DNA of 64,000 nt from Paraburkholderia bonniea (GTDB lineage Bacteria; Pseudomonadota; Gammaproteobacteria; Burkholderiales; Burkholderiaceae): the NCBI RefSeq assembly GCF_009455625.1, contig NZ_QPEQ01000001.1, positions 2,232,001-2,296,000 on the forward strand, in the 5' to 3' direction. Shown here in pieces: positions 7,898-17,337 of this stretch. Below the pieces are notes generated by a model. That model saw only the letters and a list, made by a program, of their open reading frames with translations. It had not been told where the DNA came from and ran no database searches. The translations under genes were made by a program, and so were the position numbers. Within the stretch, counting starts at the first letter, position 1. Each line of letters opens with the position of its first letter.

Positions 7898-10006
7898 ATG
7901 TACAACGTAAACCAACATAAAAGAAAAGCCCCTGAAGATTCCTCAAGAAATAATTCATCAACAAATTATTCATCATCAAGTTTTCGCTCGATTCAAGTGT
8001 CCACGGATAATAACAGGCCACGTTATGAAACGCAGACTCGCAATAATTCGGATGTTTCAGTAAAAATATTTGCCACTTCGGTCAATGCCCAGTCAACCAG
8101 ACCAAAGCATATAAGACTGAGCGACAATAACGCTCAAGAACCCATACCTGAATGGAATTTTCAGCGTCTTGATACAGCAGAAACACTGGGGCAAATTGCG
8201 GCGGCCATCAACTCTGCATACTCCAGGAAAAATCCTGTCCCAACTTATCCAACCATCAAAATTTCGCAAGGTGATGCAAACCAGCTTGGCTTTGCCCTGG
8301 AACGCGTCATTATCAGTAGCAAAATAAAAGCCTCATCTTTTCTAGAAATTAAAAATCTCGAACATACCATTCTGCAAATTGTCGCGGGGCTAACCTGTTT
8401 TTACGATCCAGAAAAAAATCTCTCTGCTGCCTTCCAGCAGATAGATGGTTTACTAAAAAAACACAGCAACACCTTTGTTCCTGATTTTTTTCTACGCCTG
8501 TCTCAGTTATTACCACAACTTCATGAGCACTATCAGGTTGCATTGTTGCTTGACAGACTGACCGAGGCACTTTCCCCACATTCAGACGATTACTTCAACA
8601 GCTCGGAACTTTCATTTCTGGGCTATTCGACCAGAAACATGATTAGCCAAACCCAAACCGAGAATTTTCTCTCAGCGCTCATTCCAGTTATTGCAAAAAT
8701 TAAATGTTCTGATTCGATTATACTGGCCCGCATATTAAATGGGGTGCGTTTAATGGGAATCACCAGCAACACCAGCAAGCTATATTCCACGCTGGCACCT
8801 CTGTTAAAAAATGCCAATGACTGGAATTTCCAGAGAATCAGCATGGCTGCCGATAGCCTGAGACATGCCAGCAACACGGTAGAAAGCGAACAATTGCGTT
8901 CCGCCATTGCCAGATTGCTCACCTCCATCGACTTACCATGCACCAACCGGAATGAGGCTTCATCTATTAGCCGTGGCATATCATGCATTCTTAGCAGTTC
9001 AAGAAAATCCAAAGCTACTCCCGCCATGATCGACATAATGAATCTATGCAGCAATTTGATAGATAAAATTTGCAAATACAATATGAGGCAGGAATTTAAA
9101 ACCGACAACTTCATTGAATCCATGTCTGGCCTGACGGAGACGGGAGATCATCCGGCAGCTCAGCGTTTACGCACAAAATTGATGCTAGTTTTCAATGACC
9201 GTGATCATTGGGGACACAATCATACTGCGCGTGTTATCAAGAGCCTGCGCCATTTGCCAACTCCTTCAATCAAGCGCCCCAGCCCTCCCGATGTGTTTTC
9301 CCATGAAAACATGGATGATTTATTTAATCTGGCCTCGCAAAAACTCCGCTTCGGCCAACTGCGACACCTTGAAACATTCAAACGTTTTGTGGAAGGTTTT
9401 TCCAGAAAAGAACCTTCCTTTTATCTTAATAAACTACTCACCAGGCTTGGAGAATTAATTTCCATCCTCCCCGAGAGCGATGCAAGCGAAGATGAATTAA
9501 AATCCCTTTTGAAACTTTCCATTCAAAATATGGATACTTTTCTCAGCAATAAATTTGCCAAAGAACATACCTTGCCAGGCATCGAATTTATTCAAGCTTT
9601 AATTAAAAAAATAAATCCAAAATTATTGCCGAAAAATATTTCAGACATATGCGACCCAACATGGAGATTAAATCTTGTCGGGGCAATCAGCTACAATGAA
9701 AACGATGCAAAAAAAGATCTAACTAAAAATGTCTACGCTGACGTTCGCTTCGACAATTACTCCACTGCCGAAACAAATATTGCAATCGCGCTCGGAAAAC
9801 ATGCCGATGGAATAGATATAAAAATCGTGAATCGCGCGCCAATTCCAAATTACTCCATAATGTATGGCACGGAAAAATCCAGCCAGACGCATAAGGATCA
9901 AATGAAAAATATAATTACGCAATGCGTGAATAGACTCCGCCATCAATTCAGCATCGAATTTAATGATGAAGATGGCGTGGCTCAATTGACATACCTCAAG
10001 ACCTGA
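7898..10006 (+). CDS. 702-residue AT-rich helical protein, effector-like, unknown family
   Basis: The first ~90 residues are rich in Asn, Ser and Arg (SSRNNSSTNYSSSSFRSIQ) and look disordered. There is no signal peptide or membrane helix. The centre (about 170-480) is all-helical and appears repetitive with a spacing of about 40-45 residues; recurring elements include ARILNGVRLMG, SMAADSLRHASN, SRGISCILSS, IESMSGLTET and ARVIKSLRHLP. This recalls the long helical-repeat effectors of Ralstonia (SKWP type), but the SKWP text itself is absent, so that link is only a guess. The DNA is clearly richer in A+T than its neighbours vsr and the PEBP gene, suggesting transfer. No convincing SD precedes the ATG. 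Function unknown. Confidence 0.7.
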   Translation: MYNVNQHKRKAPEDSSRNNSSTNYSSSSFRSIQVSTDNNRPRYETQTRNNSDVSVKIFATSVNAQSTRPKHIRLSDNNAQEPIPEWNFQRLDTAETLGQIAAAINSAYSRKNPVPTYPTIKISQGDANQLGFALERVIISSKIKASSFLEIKNLEHTILQIVAGLTCFYDPEKNLSAAFQQIDGLLKKHSNTFVPDFFLRLSQLLPQLHEHYQVALLLDRLTEALSPHSDDYFNSSELSFLGYSTRNMISQTQTENFLSALIPVIAKIKCSDSIILARILNGVRLMGITSNTSKLYSTLAPLLKNANDWNFQRISMAADSLRHASNTVESEQLRSAIARLLTSIDLPCTNRNEASSISRGISCILSSSRKSKATPAMIDIMNLCSNLIDKICKYNMRQEFKTDNFIESMSGLTETGDHPAAQRLRTKLMLVFNDRDHWGHNHTARVIKSLRHLPTPSIKRPSPPDVFSHENMDDLFNLASQKLRFGQLRHLETFKRFVEGFSRKEPSFYLNKLLTRLGELISILPESDASEDELKSLLKLSIQNMDTFLSNKFAKEHTLPGIEFIQALIKKINPKLLPKNISDICDPTWRLNLVGAISYNENDAKKDLTKNVYADVRFDNYSTAETNIAIALGKHADGIDIKIVNRAPIPNYSIMYGTEKSSQTHKDQMKNIITQCVNRLRHQFSIEFNDEDGVAQLTYLKT

Positions 10007-10303
10007 TTGCACAGGGTGATGCCATGGCCTGAGGATGATGGGTCCGGGCCTGTTCCGAGATCCATCCAGCCCACCATGGCAGCAAGAAGCCACGACAAAA
10101 TCAGCAAAACGAAAATCTGGCTTCGTAACCCACCCTCGCCCCTCCCCCATCACCACCCGCCCAATGCCGCTCAAGGCTGAAAAAGCCGGTGATACACTCG
10201 TGCGCCTCACGCAGCCCCCTCCCCGCTAAACCTCACGCTGGGTCTCGCATCGAGCTTCACCCCGGGCCTGCGTTCCCCTCATTTCTGCAAGGAGACACCC
10301 CAC

Positions 10304-10807
10304 ATGACTGCGTTCCGCCTCTGGTCTGACGCTTTCGCCGCGAACGGCTTCATGAGCAAAGCTCAGGAATTCGATAGCAAGGCTTTCGGTGTGGATGGCG
10401 GCAATTGTTCGCCTGATTTGCAATGGGAAGCGCCGCCGCCTGGCACGCAAAGTTTCGCGCTAACGGTCTACGACCCGGATGCGCCTACCGGCAGCGGCTT
10501 TTGGCATTGGGTGATGGTCAATCTGCCGGCTGATCTACGAGCTCTGCCAACTGGCGCGGGCAGTGCCGATGGCTCGCTACTGCCGCCAGAAGCATTGCAG
10601 TTGCGCAACGATTACGGCTTGCCGGGCTTTGGCGGTGCCGCACCACCGCGTGGCGACAAACCGCATCGCTACATCTTCCAGCTGCATGCGATGAAAGTCG
10701 CCCAATTGCCGCTCGAGGCCCAGACCACCAATGCCATCGCTCGCTTCATGATTCATCTGAACCAGATTGATTCGGCTACCTATACGGGGCTGTACGAGTT
10801 GAAGTAG
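10304..10807 (+). CDS. YbhB/YbcL-family PEBP-like protein
   Basis: A 167-residue phosphatidylethanolamine-binding-protein fold (Raf kinase inhibitor-like family). Visible motifs: GGNCSPDLQWEAPPPGTQSF, the DPDAPTGSGFWHW ligand-pocket signature, and PRGDKPHRYIFQLHA. The bacterial members are cytoplasmic or periplasmic with poorly known ligands; no signal peptide is seen here. A good SD, AAGGAG, stands 10 bp before the ATG. It appears monocistronic. Confidence 0.9.
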   Translation: MTAFRLWSDAFAANGFMSKAQEFDSKAFGVDGGNCSPDLQWEAPPPGTQSFALTVYDPDAPTGSGFWHWVMVNLPADLRALPTGAGSADGSLLPPEALQLRNDYGLPGFGGAAPPRGDKPHRYIFQLHAMKVAQLPLEAQTTNAIARFMIHLNQIDSATYTGLYELK

Positions 10808-11117
10808 ATAACCCGTAACGGTGCCGGGCGAACCCGCGCAGCAACAGCCTGCGGATGGCGAGCAAAAAGTCTGTTGGGGCCGCGGGTGGTTTGCTCGGGT
10901 GGTGCACTCATGCAGCTGGTTCAAGCAGCACCGCATCAGTTAGAGCGTCCATACAGTCATCCTGATTCGCCCTTAAACACTCTTAAACACCCTTAATCCG
11001 TTGAACCAGGCTAGCGAATCAGGCTAGCCGCCCGCATCACGCATCCCCCCTGCCAGCGCGGCTGCCCCGCTCAAGCCTCACACGCAACGCAACGCAAAAC
11101 CACGCCACCCAGCCCAC
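10808..11117. other. intergenic, nothing recognised
   Basis: Contains short direct repeats (CTTAAACAC twice; CAGGCTAGC-like twice) but no gene, hairpin with T-run or known operator. Confidence 0.4.
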
Positions 11118-12602
11118 ATGTCCGCCCTGCCTCCTGATTCAACTGATGCAACCGGCTCACCCGATGCAGCCAGTTCGCCCCGCGCGTCGCCGCGGGTATC
11201 ACGTGCATCGCCCCCGTCCGCGCCCACCTCAGCCACTGAACCCGGCCTCGCCGTGCCGCAACGCTACTGGGCAATTCTCGTGGTGGCGCTGGGCGTCACG
11301 CTGGCCGTACTCGATGGTGCTATCGCCAACGTTGCGTTGCCCACTATCGCGCGCCAATTGCAGGCCAGCGCCGCCAGCTCGATCTGGGTCGTCAACGCCT
11401 ATCAGCTCGCAGTCACGATCTCGTTGCTGCCGCTGGCCGCGCTCGGCGACCGGATCGGCTATCGACGGGTCTACCTCGCCGGTCTCATGCTCTTCACCAT
11501 CGCCTCGCTCGGCTGCACCCTGGCGCAGTCCCTGCCGACACTCGCGCTAGCGCGAGTGATACAGGGTTTCGGCGCGGCGGGCATTGTCAGCGTCAACACC
11601 GCGCTGGTGCGGATGATTTATCCCTCCGCGCATCTAGGGCGCGGCATCGCGCTCAATACAATGGTGGTAGCGATTGCCTCAGCGCTCGGGCCTTCGGTTG
11701 CTTCCGCCATGCTCGCCATTGCCTCGTGGCCGTGGCTCTTTGCCGTCAACGTGCCGATCGGCCTCGCCGCCATCGTGATCGGCCTCAAGGCGTTGCCCGC
11801 CAACCTGAGCCGCAACGACGCGCCTTACGACTACCTCAGCGCACTGATGAACGCTTTTGTCTTCGGCCTGCTGATTTTTGCCGTCGATGGTCTCGGCCAA
11901 GGGCAGGCGTGGCCGCAACTCACGGCTGAAGTGCTGGGCGCGTTGCTGATTGGTTATTTTTTCGTGCGGCGGCAACTGTCTCAGCCGGCCCCGCTACTGC
12001 CCGTCGATCTGCTGAAAATCCCGCTGTTCGCGCTCTCGATTGGCACCTCGGTGTGCTCGTTTGCGGCACAGATGCTGGCCTTCGTTTCGCTGCCGTTCTG
12101 GCTGCAAGACACCCTGGGGCTATCACAAGTGCAAACCGGCTTGCTGATTACGCCTTGGCCGCTAGCGATCGTCGTGACCGCGCCGCTAGCCGGAGTCTTG
12201 TCAGACCGGATCTCGGCGGGCTGGCTTGGTGGCGCTGGCTTGTTGCTGCTAAGCGCGGGGTTGCTGCTGCTCGCTACTCTCGGCGCGCACCCGGAGCCCA
12301 TGGACATCACGTGGCGCATGGCGCTGTGTGGCGCAGGATTTGGCCTGTTTCAGGCACCCAATAACCGGGCGATGCTGGCGGCTGCGCCACGCGAGCGCAG
12401 CGGTGGCGCAAGCGGCATGCTGAGCACCGCACGCCTAACCGGGCAAACGCTGGGGGCAGCGCTGGCCGCACTGATTTTCGGCGTCGCGCCGCTGCATGGG
12501 CCCACTGTTGCGCTTTATGTAGCCGCCGGGTTTGCCCTCGTGGCCGCGCTGGTCAGCACCTTGCGGGTGACGCCACGCGGCAGCACCGGGCTGGTGCGCT
12601 AG
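11118..12602 (+). CDS. MFS multidrug exporter, DHA2-like
   Basis: A 494-residue major facilitator protein with a Ser/Pro-rich cytoplasmic leader of ~45 residues and about 14 hydrophobic segments, the count usual for the DHA2 drug:H+ antiporters. Motif A is visible as LGDRIGYRRVYLAG between helices 2 and 3; motif D1-like LAVLDGAIANVALPTIA lies in helix 1; the motif C region reads ALGPSVASAMLA. Substrates cannot be told from sequence. There is no adjacent regulator gene. The ATG has no clear SD and a later start is possible. A 9-bp tandem array begins 50 bp after its stop. Confidence 0.85.
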   Translation: MSALPPDSTDATGSPDAASSPRASPRVSRASPPSAPTSATEPGLAVPQRYWAILVVALGVTLAVLDGAIANVALPTIARQLQASAASSIWVVNAYQLAVTISLLPLAALGDRIGYRRVYLAGLMLFTIASLGCTLAQSLPTLALARVIQGFGAAGIVSVNTALVRMIYPSAHLGRGIALNTMVVAIASALGPSVASAMLAIASWPWLFAVNVPIGLAAIVIGLKALPANLSRNDAPYDYLSALMNAFVFGLLIFAVDGLGQGQAWPQLTAEVLGALLIGYFFVRRQLSQPAPLLPVDLLKIPLFALSIGTSVCSFAAQMLAFVSLPFWLQDTLGLSQVQTGLLITPWPLAIVVTAPLAGVLSDRISAGWLGGAGLLLLSAGLLLLATLGAHPEPMDITWRMALCGAGFGLFQAPNNRAMLAAAPRERSGGASGMLSTARLTGQTLGAALAALIFGVAPLHGPTVALYVAAGFALVAALVSTLRVTPRGSTGLVR

Positions 12603-12651
12603 GCAGCACCGCTTCATGGCTAGTGCCTTTTGTCTGGCAGGCACGGGGGAT

Positions 12652-12987
12652 GTGACGCTTGCGTCGTTTGCGTCGTTTGTGTCGTTTGTGTCGTTTGTGT
12701 CGTTTGTGTCGTTTGTGTCGTTTGTGTCGTTTGTGTCGTTTGTGTCGTTTGTGTCGCTTGTGTCGCTTGTGTCGCTTGTGTCGCTTGTGTCGCTTGTGTC
12801 GCTTGTGTCGCTTGTGTCGCTTGTGTCGCTTGTGTCGCTTGTGTCGCTTGTGTCGCTTGTGTCGCTTGTGTCGCTTGTGTCGCTTGTGTCGCTTGTGTCG
12901 CTTGTGTCGCTTGTGTCGCTTGTGTCGCTTGTGTCGCTTGCGTCGCTTGCGTCGCTTGCGTCGCTTGCGTCGTTTGTGTCGCTTGCG
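12652..12987. repeat. 9-bp tandem array, about 37 units
   Basis: Units GTGTCGTTT and GTGTCGCTT, with GCGTCG- variants at both edges, are arranged in blocks: about eight TTT copies, then a long run of CTT copies, then GCG copies. A degenerate tail with GCATGACTT continues to about 13025. It separates the 3' ends of the convergent MFS and otsA genes. Because nine is a multiple of three every frame is open through it, giving low-complexity frames that are not genes. Confidence 0.97.
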
Positions 12988-13135
12988 TGCCGTGCATGAC
13001 TTGCGTCGCTTGCATGACTTGCGTAGCGCTACGCGGCAGGATGCAGTGCTATGCCCCGCTACGGTACGCAAGCACGAGCGCGATACCGCGTAGCCAGCTA
13101 ACCCACGCCCGCGAGTTCACTAGCGCATTAATGCC

Positions 13136-14593
13136 CTAACGCTCCAGCGAAGACCGCAACATCTGCGCGTCAACCCGTCTGACCGCTTTTTCCGTGGCCG
13201 ACGAAGCGGTGGCGACGTGGCGCAGATCCGCCAGAAAGGTATCGCGCCACACCGACAGATTGTTCTCGCGCAGCAACGCCATCATGTCGGTGTAACGCGC
13301 CTGGCGCTCAGCCAGTGGCATCGACAACGCACGCTCCAGCGCTTCCGCCATCTGCGCCAGATCAAACGGATTCACCACCAGCGCGCCCGGCAGTTGCCCG
13401 GCGGCTCCCGCGAACTGCGACAGCACCAGCACGCCCGGGTCCTGCGGGTTTTGCGCCGCGACGTACTCCTTGGCCACGAGGTTCATCCCATCGCGCAGTG
13501 GTGTCACATAACCCACATGCGCCTGGCGGAACAAGGCCATCAGCAAGTTGCGTTCGTATTTGCGGTTCAGATACTGGATCGGCGTCCAGTTCAATTGCGC
13601 AAAACGGCCATTGATCCGGCCCGCCTCGCCTTCAAGCGTTTGGCGAATCCGCTGGTAGGTCTGCACGTCTGAGCGCGTCGGGGGCGCGACCTGCACCAGC
13701 GACACGCGTCCATGCCAGTCTGGCGCGTTCAGCAACAAACGCTCGAACGCCTGAAACCGCTCCACCAGCCCCTTCGAATAATCCAGCCGGTCCACGCTCA
13801 TGATGAGCTTGCGGCCGTGCATGCCGTCGCGCAGGCTGCGCACGGGTTTGCGGTCGGTGTATTGCTCTGCGACTTGCGCAATCGCATCGGGATAGATCCC
13901 GATCGGATAAGCCGCGACCTTTAAAAACCGGCTCCACGCATGCAGCACACCGGCGTCATCGACGCTGCCATGGCAATGGCCGCGCTCAACGTAATCGACA
14001 AACGCCTGGCGGTCCGCCTCTGTCTGAAAACCCACCACGTCATAGCTGCACATGGTTTTCACCAGTTCCTCATGCGGTGGCACGGAACGCAGCACCTCGG
14101 GTGCCGGAAACGGAATGTGCAGAAAAAATCCCACTGGATTTTTCACCCCGAGTTCGCGCAGGCACTGGGCAAACGGCAGCAAATGGTAATCGTGGACCCA
14201 GATGATGTCGTCCGGCTCCAGCAGCGCCTGGAGCTGCCGGGCGAGCATCGCATTGACCCGCCGATACCCGGCGTATTCCTGACGGTCATAGCGCGACAGA
14301 TCGTTGCGGTAATGGAAAGTTGGCCACAGCGTCGCATTCGAAAAGCCCCGGTAATACTGGTCGTAATCGCGCCGGCTCAAGCCGACGGTGGCGTAGGTCA
14401 CATTGCCTTGACGCTCGATGACAGGCGCTTGCGTCTGCCCAGCGGCTTCACCGGTAATTTCGCCGCTCCAGCCAAACCACACGCCACCGGTTTCCTTCAG
14501 CGCGTCCAGCACGCCAATGGCGAGGCCCCCGGCTGCAGGATTCCCTTTCTGGGTTGATGCCACTCGGTTCGATACCACGATTAATCGGCTCAT
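13136..14593 (-). CDS. otsA: trehalose-6-phosphate synthase
   Basis: Transfers glucose from UDP-glucose to glucose 6-phosphate (GT20 family), the first step of trehalose synthesis in osmotic and desiccation stress. The 485 residues show the start SRLIVVSNRVA, the GGLAIGVLDAL loop, IWVHDYHLLPF, FFLHIPFPAPE, the VDRLDYSKGL lysine motif and PLRDGMNLVAKEYVAAQ with the nucleotide-sugar Glu. GGAG lies six bases before the ATG. No otsB phosphatase gene is adjacent. Confidence 0.97.
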   Translation of the reverse strand: MSRLIVVSNRVASTQKGNPAAGGLAIGVLDALKETGGVWFGWSGEITGEAAGQTQAPVIERQGNVTYATVGLSRRDYDQYYRGFSNATLWPTFHYRNDLSRYDRQEYAGYRRVNAMLARQLQALLEPDDIIWVHDYHLLPFAQCLRELGVKNPVGFFLHIPFPAPEVLRSVPPHEELVKTMCSYDVVGFQTEADRQAFVDYVERGHCHGSVDDAGVLHAWSRFLKVAAYPIGIYPDAIAQVAEQYTDRKPVRSLRDGMHGRKLIMSVDRLDYSKGLVERFQAFERLLLNAPDWHGRVSLVQVAPPTRSDVQTYQRIRQTLEGEAGRINGRFAQLNWTPIQYLNRKYERNLLMALFRQAHVGYVTPLRDGMNLVAKEYVAAQNPQDPGVLVLSQFAGAAGQLPGALVVNPFDLAQMAEALERALSMPLAERQARYTDMMALLRENNLSVWRDTFLADLRHVATASSATEKAVRRVDAQMLRSSLER

Positions 14594-14858
14594 TACGACT
14601 CCATCTCATCCATGGTTGAGGTTGCGGGTGGGGATGTTCCGGACACAGACACGCAAGTCTCGTGCCTTGAGCATTCCGGCGAGCCAGACCAAGCTGCAAA
14701 GGGGCGGCAAAACCCGGAGCGCGAAGGAGGCAGCCGCCGTTATCAGGAAGCGGCTGCGTTTCGGCTGGGAAGAAGGTAAAGACAGGTACAGACGAGTAAA
14801 AACCGCAATTTTTTTGTAACAACTACAGCGGCAGATTGAGTGGGGAATTGAATGAAAT

Positions 14859-15095
14859 TCAGTGCCAGCCGTTGAGGATGCGTGGAATTTCGCGCGGCTG
14901 CGGTGGCGGATCGCCAATGGGGGGAGCGGCTGGCTCAGGAGGCTCCCGCGTAGGATCAGGGAGCGGATCGGGCTCATCCGGTAACGGGGGATCGGTCGGC
15001 TCAGGACGATGGCACTGAAGCGGGGCAAACCCGATGGAGAAAACGGCGGAATGCCTGGTAGGAAAGTTGCGGGGAAACTCGTGAAACACTCGCAT
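14859..15095 (-). CDS. small proline-rich protein, 78 aa
   Basis: Begins MRVFHEFPRNFPTRHS and is followed by an acidic Pro-rich part (PEPTDPPLPDEPDPLPDP) ending PREIPRILNGWH. A very good SD, GAGGAG, stands seven bases before the ATG, the main support for this being a gene. Composition predicts an unfolded protein. Function unknown; it sits alone between otsA and a sigma-54 regulator gene on the same strand. Confidence 0.55.
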   Translation of the reverse strand: MRVFHEFPRNFPTRHSAVFSIGFAPLQCHRPEPTDPPLPDEPDPLPDPTREPPEPAAPPIGDPPPQPREIPRILNGWH

Positions 15096-15247
15096 GGCAG
15101 GCTCCTCGTTTAGTCACCCAAACCAGTCCGGCTGGGCGGTAACGGTGGCAATGCAAGTCTTGTGCCGTGTGCCGTGTGCCGTACCCGCCAGCAGACCTGA
15201 CCCTGCTGGCGCGCTACCGCAACTGCCAAAACCCTGCCCAACGCGCA

Positions 15248-16618
15248 TCAAGCCCTCGCCGACTCATCAGCCTGCGCTTCCTGGTTGTATTCGACAAGGC
15301 GGTTGTACAAGGTTTTCAGGCTGATCCCCAACACCTCGGCAGCGCGGGTTTTCACGCCACCGCACTGTTCCAGCGTGGCGAGAATCAGTTGCCGGTCGGC
15401 CTGTGCCAGCGACGTGCCAAACGCAATCGTCACGGCCGTGCCCGCCGCAGGACGCGCCAGCGAAATCTGCAGCGGCACCATGGCCACTTCAGTGGAATCC
15501 ACGCTCGACATGATGTAAGCGCGTTGCAGATAATTTTTCAGCTCACGCACATTGCCCGGCCAAGCGTAGCCCAGCAGCATCTCCCGCAACGTCTCGGGCA
15601 AATGCTTGCGCGTGCTGTGCTGTTCGTTGAGTTCATCGAGAAAAGCCTGCGCCAGCAACTCCACATCCTTGCCCCGCTCACGCAACGGCGGCAGGCCAAT
15701 CGGGAACACGTTGAGCCGGTGGTACAAATCCAGCCTCAAGCGGCCCTCCAGCACCGCCTGCTCCGGGTCGCAATTGGTGGCGGCGATCAAGCGCACATCG
15801 GTTTCGATCTCACGCGTGGTGCCGACCCGCATGAACATGCCGGTCTCCAGCACCCGCAACAGCTTGACTTGCAGCTCAGCGGGCATCTCGGTGATTTCAT
15901 CGAGAAACAGCGTGCCGCCATCCGCCCGCTCGAAATAACCTTTGTGCTGCCGGTCCGCACCCGTGAAAGCGCCACGTTCGTGGCCAAACATTTCGGACTC
16001 AATCAGATTTGGCGAAATCGCACCGCAGTTCACTGCCAGAAACGCGTGCTTGCGGCGCAGGCTCAACTGGTGAATGGTCTGTGCCGCCACTTCCTTGCCG
16101 GTGCCTGATTCGCCGGACAGCATCACGGAAGCAGCCGTCGGCGCGACCCGGCTGATCTGGTCATACACCGCCTGCATCGGCTTCGAATGACCCAGCATCA
16201 AGCCAAAACGCCCCATCCGCCGCAACTCGCCGCGCAGCGTGCCAATTTCGGCTTTGAGGTCGCCCGTGCGCGGCACGCGCGACAAAATCGCCTTCAGCCG
16301 CTGCATATTGATGGGTTTCACCAGATAATCGGCCGCGCCCATTTTCAGCGCATTCACGGCGGATTCGACCGTCGCATGGCCGGTAATCACGATAATTTCG
16401 ATGCCCGTGCGCAGATCGAGCTCTTCCAGCAATTCGACACCGCTGCCATCGGGCAGCTTCAGATCGGTGAACACCACATCGGGCATCTGCCGCGTCAGTT
16501 GAATTCGCGCCTCGCGCAAGTCCGCTGCCATCGCAGTGGTCAGGCCGTCTTCCGCGATGATCGCGGCGAGCGCTTCTCGAGTGGCAAGGTCGTCATCGAC
16601 AATCAGTACGTGTGGCAT
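15248..16618 (-). CDS. NtrC-family sigma-54 response regulator
   Basis: A 456-residue activator of sigma-54 RNA polymerase. Receiver domain (1-120): VLIVDDD, phosphorylation site VVFTDLKLPDGSG, KMGAADYLVKP. AAA+ domain (about 145-380): GESGTGKE Walker A, ERGAFTGA sigma-54 loop, GGTLFLDE Walker B. The C-terminal Fis-type helix-turn-helix reads RAAEVLGISLKTLYNRL. The start is at MPHVLIVDDD; a longer frame runs upstream but the canonical receiver start decides. No histidine kinase gene is adjacent. Its C-terminus resembles that of the receiver-less regulator encoded 1.2 kb away. Signal and targets are unknown. Confidence 0.92.
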   Translation of the reverse strand: MPHVLIVDDDLATREALAAIIAEDGLTTAMAADLREARIQLTRQMPDVVFTDLKLPDGSGVELLEELDLRTGIEIIVITGHATVESAVNALKMGAADYLVKPINMQRLKAILSRVPRTGDLKAEIGTLRGELRRMGRFGLMLGHSKPMQAVYDQISRVAPTAASVMLSGESGTGKEVAAQTIHQLSLRRKHAFLAVNCGAISPNLIESEMFGHERGAFTGADRQHKGYFERADGGTLFLDEITEMPAELQVKLLRVLETGMFMRVGTTREIETDVRLIAATNCDPEQAVLEGRLRLDLYHRLNVFPIGLPPLRERGKDVELLAQAFLDELNEQHSTRKHLPETLREMLLGYAWPGNVRELKNYLQRAYIMSSVDSTEVAMVPLQISLARPAAGTAVTIAFGTSLAQADRQLILATLEQCGGVKTRAAEVLGISLKTLYNRLVEYNQEAQADESARA

Positions 16619-16975
16619 CGCGTCCCGGAAAGCCCATAGGCAAAAAGAGGAAATGGCGTGACAAGGCCACGCCAGACAGTAACGGCACGCTACAAAAGCG
16701 CGCCCATTCAAGCGCTGCGCCAATGCCATGCCGCCAACGTAAAACCATCCAATTTGCATCAAACAGACAACAATACTAACTAAAACTCGATAAAAATCAT
16801 TCGATTGTTGTCAATTTGTTCATTATACGGATTATTGGGATAAGTTTGAGCACCTGCTGATGCCCCTTTTTTTCAAGCCTCAATAAGGGTTCAGCTCAGC
16901 GTTTCGCCTTGCTAGCCATGCGGCCAGCAAGGCTCATGACGAGAAACCAAAACGCGTATGCGCGCCAGCCTCACC
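16619..16975. other. AT-rich upstream region of the sigma-54 response regulator gene
   Basis: Probably the promoter region of the leftward regulator gene. It contains the inverted repeat listed separately; no gene is visible. Confidence 0.45.
16766..16812. promoter_or_regulatory. inverted repeat, possible operator
   Basis: GACAACAAT and ATTGTTGTC are perfect 9-bp inverse copies separated by 29 bp of AT-rich DNA, with CGA/TCG inside. It sits about 150 bp upstream of the regulator start. Operator function is a guess from position and symmetry. Confidence 0.35.
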
Positions 16976-17070
16976 CTGCTTCTGCTTCTGCTTCTGCTTC
17001 TGCTTCTGCTTCTGCTTCTGCTTCTGCTTCTGCTTCTGCTTCTGCTTCTGCTTCTGCTTCTGCTTCTGCT
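16976..17070. repeat. 6-bp tandem array, about 16 units of CTGCTT
   Basis: A nearly pure array of CTGCTT. Minus-strand frames through it read Glu-Ala repeats and plus-strand frames poly-Leu or Ser-Ala; none is a supported gene. It lies just beyond the 3' end of a small membrane-protein gene. Confidence 0.97.
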
Positions 17071-17112
17071 ACGCGCAAAGCAGCACAGCAACGCTCACCA
17101 CGGCCACAACAA

Positions 17113-17337
17113 TCACGACCTGGCACCCGCACGGCGGCGCTCACGCTGGCCAGCGGCCACGTCAGGTTCACGCAGCGTTCGCACGCCCGGTGCCAGTGAG
17201 CCACCCTCGCCCTCCCAGCGGTTCAATTCGCGCACGAGACGCACCTGGGACGCTTGACGTTTTTGCGACCAGTTCCACACCAGGATTCCACCCACCGCAA
17301 CCAACGCACCGAGTAAGCCAATTTTGGGTCGTGCCAT
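17113..17337 (-). CDS. small single-helix membrane protein, 74 aa
   Basis: Starts MARPKIGLLGALVAVGGILV, a single membrane helix (about residues 6-22), followed by a basic cytoplasmic-type tail with many Arg and Lys (QKRQASQVRLVRELNR). AGGGAG six bases before this ATG decides the start over the longer frame. No family is recognised. It stands alone. Confidence 0.5.
   Translation of the reverse strand: MARPKIGLLGALVAVGGILVWNWSQKRQASQVRLVRELNRWEGEGGSLAPGVRTLREPDVAAGQRERRRAGARS

Noticed and set aside
12620..13139. Long repetitive reading frames (Ala-Thr-Gln, Lys-Arg-His, Ser-Leu-Val repeats)
   Set aside because: They arise because a 9-bp array is open in all six frames; no SD or non-repeat protein part supports them.
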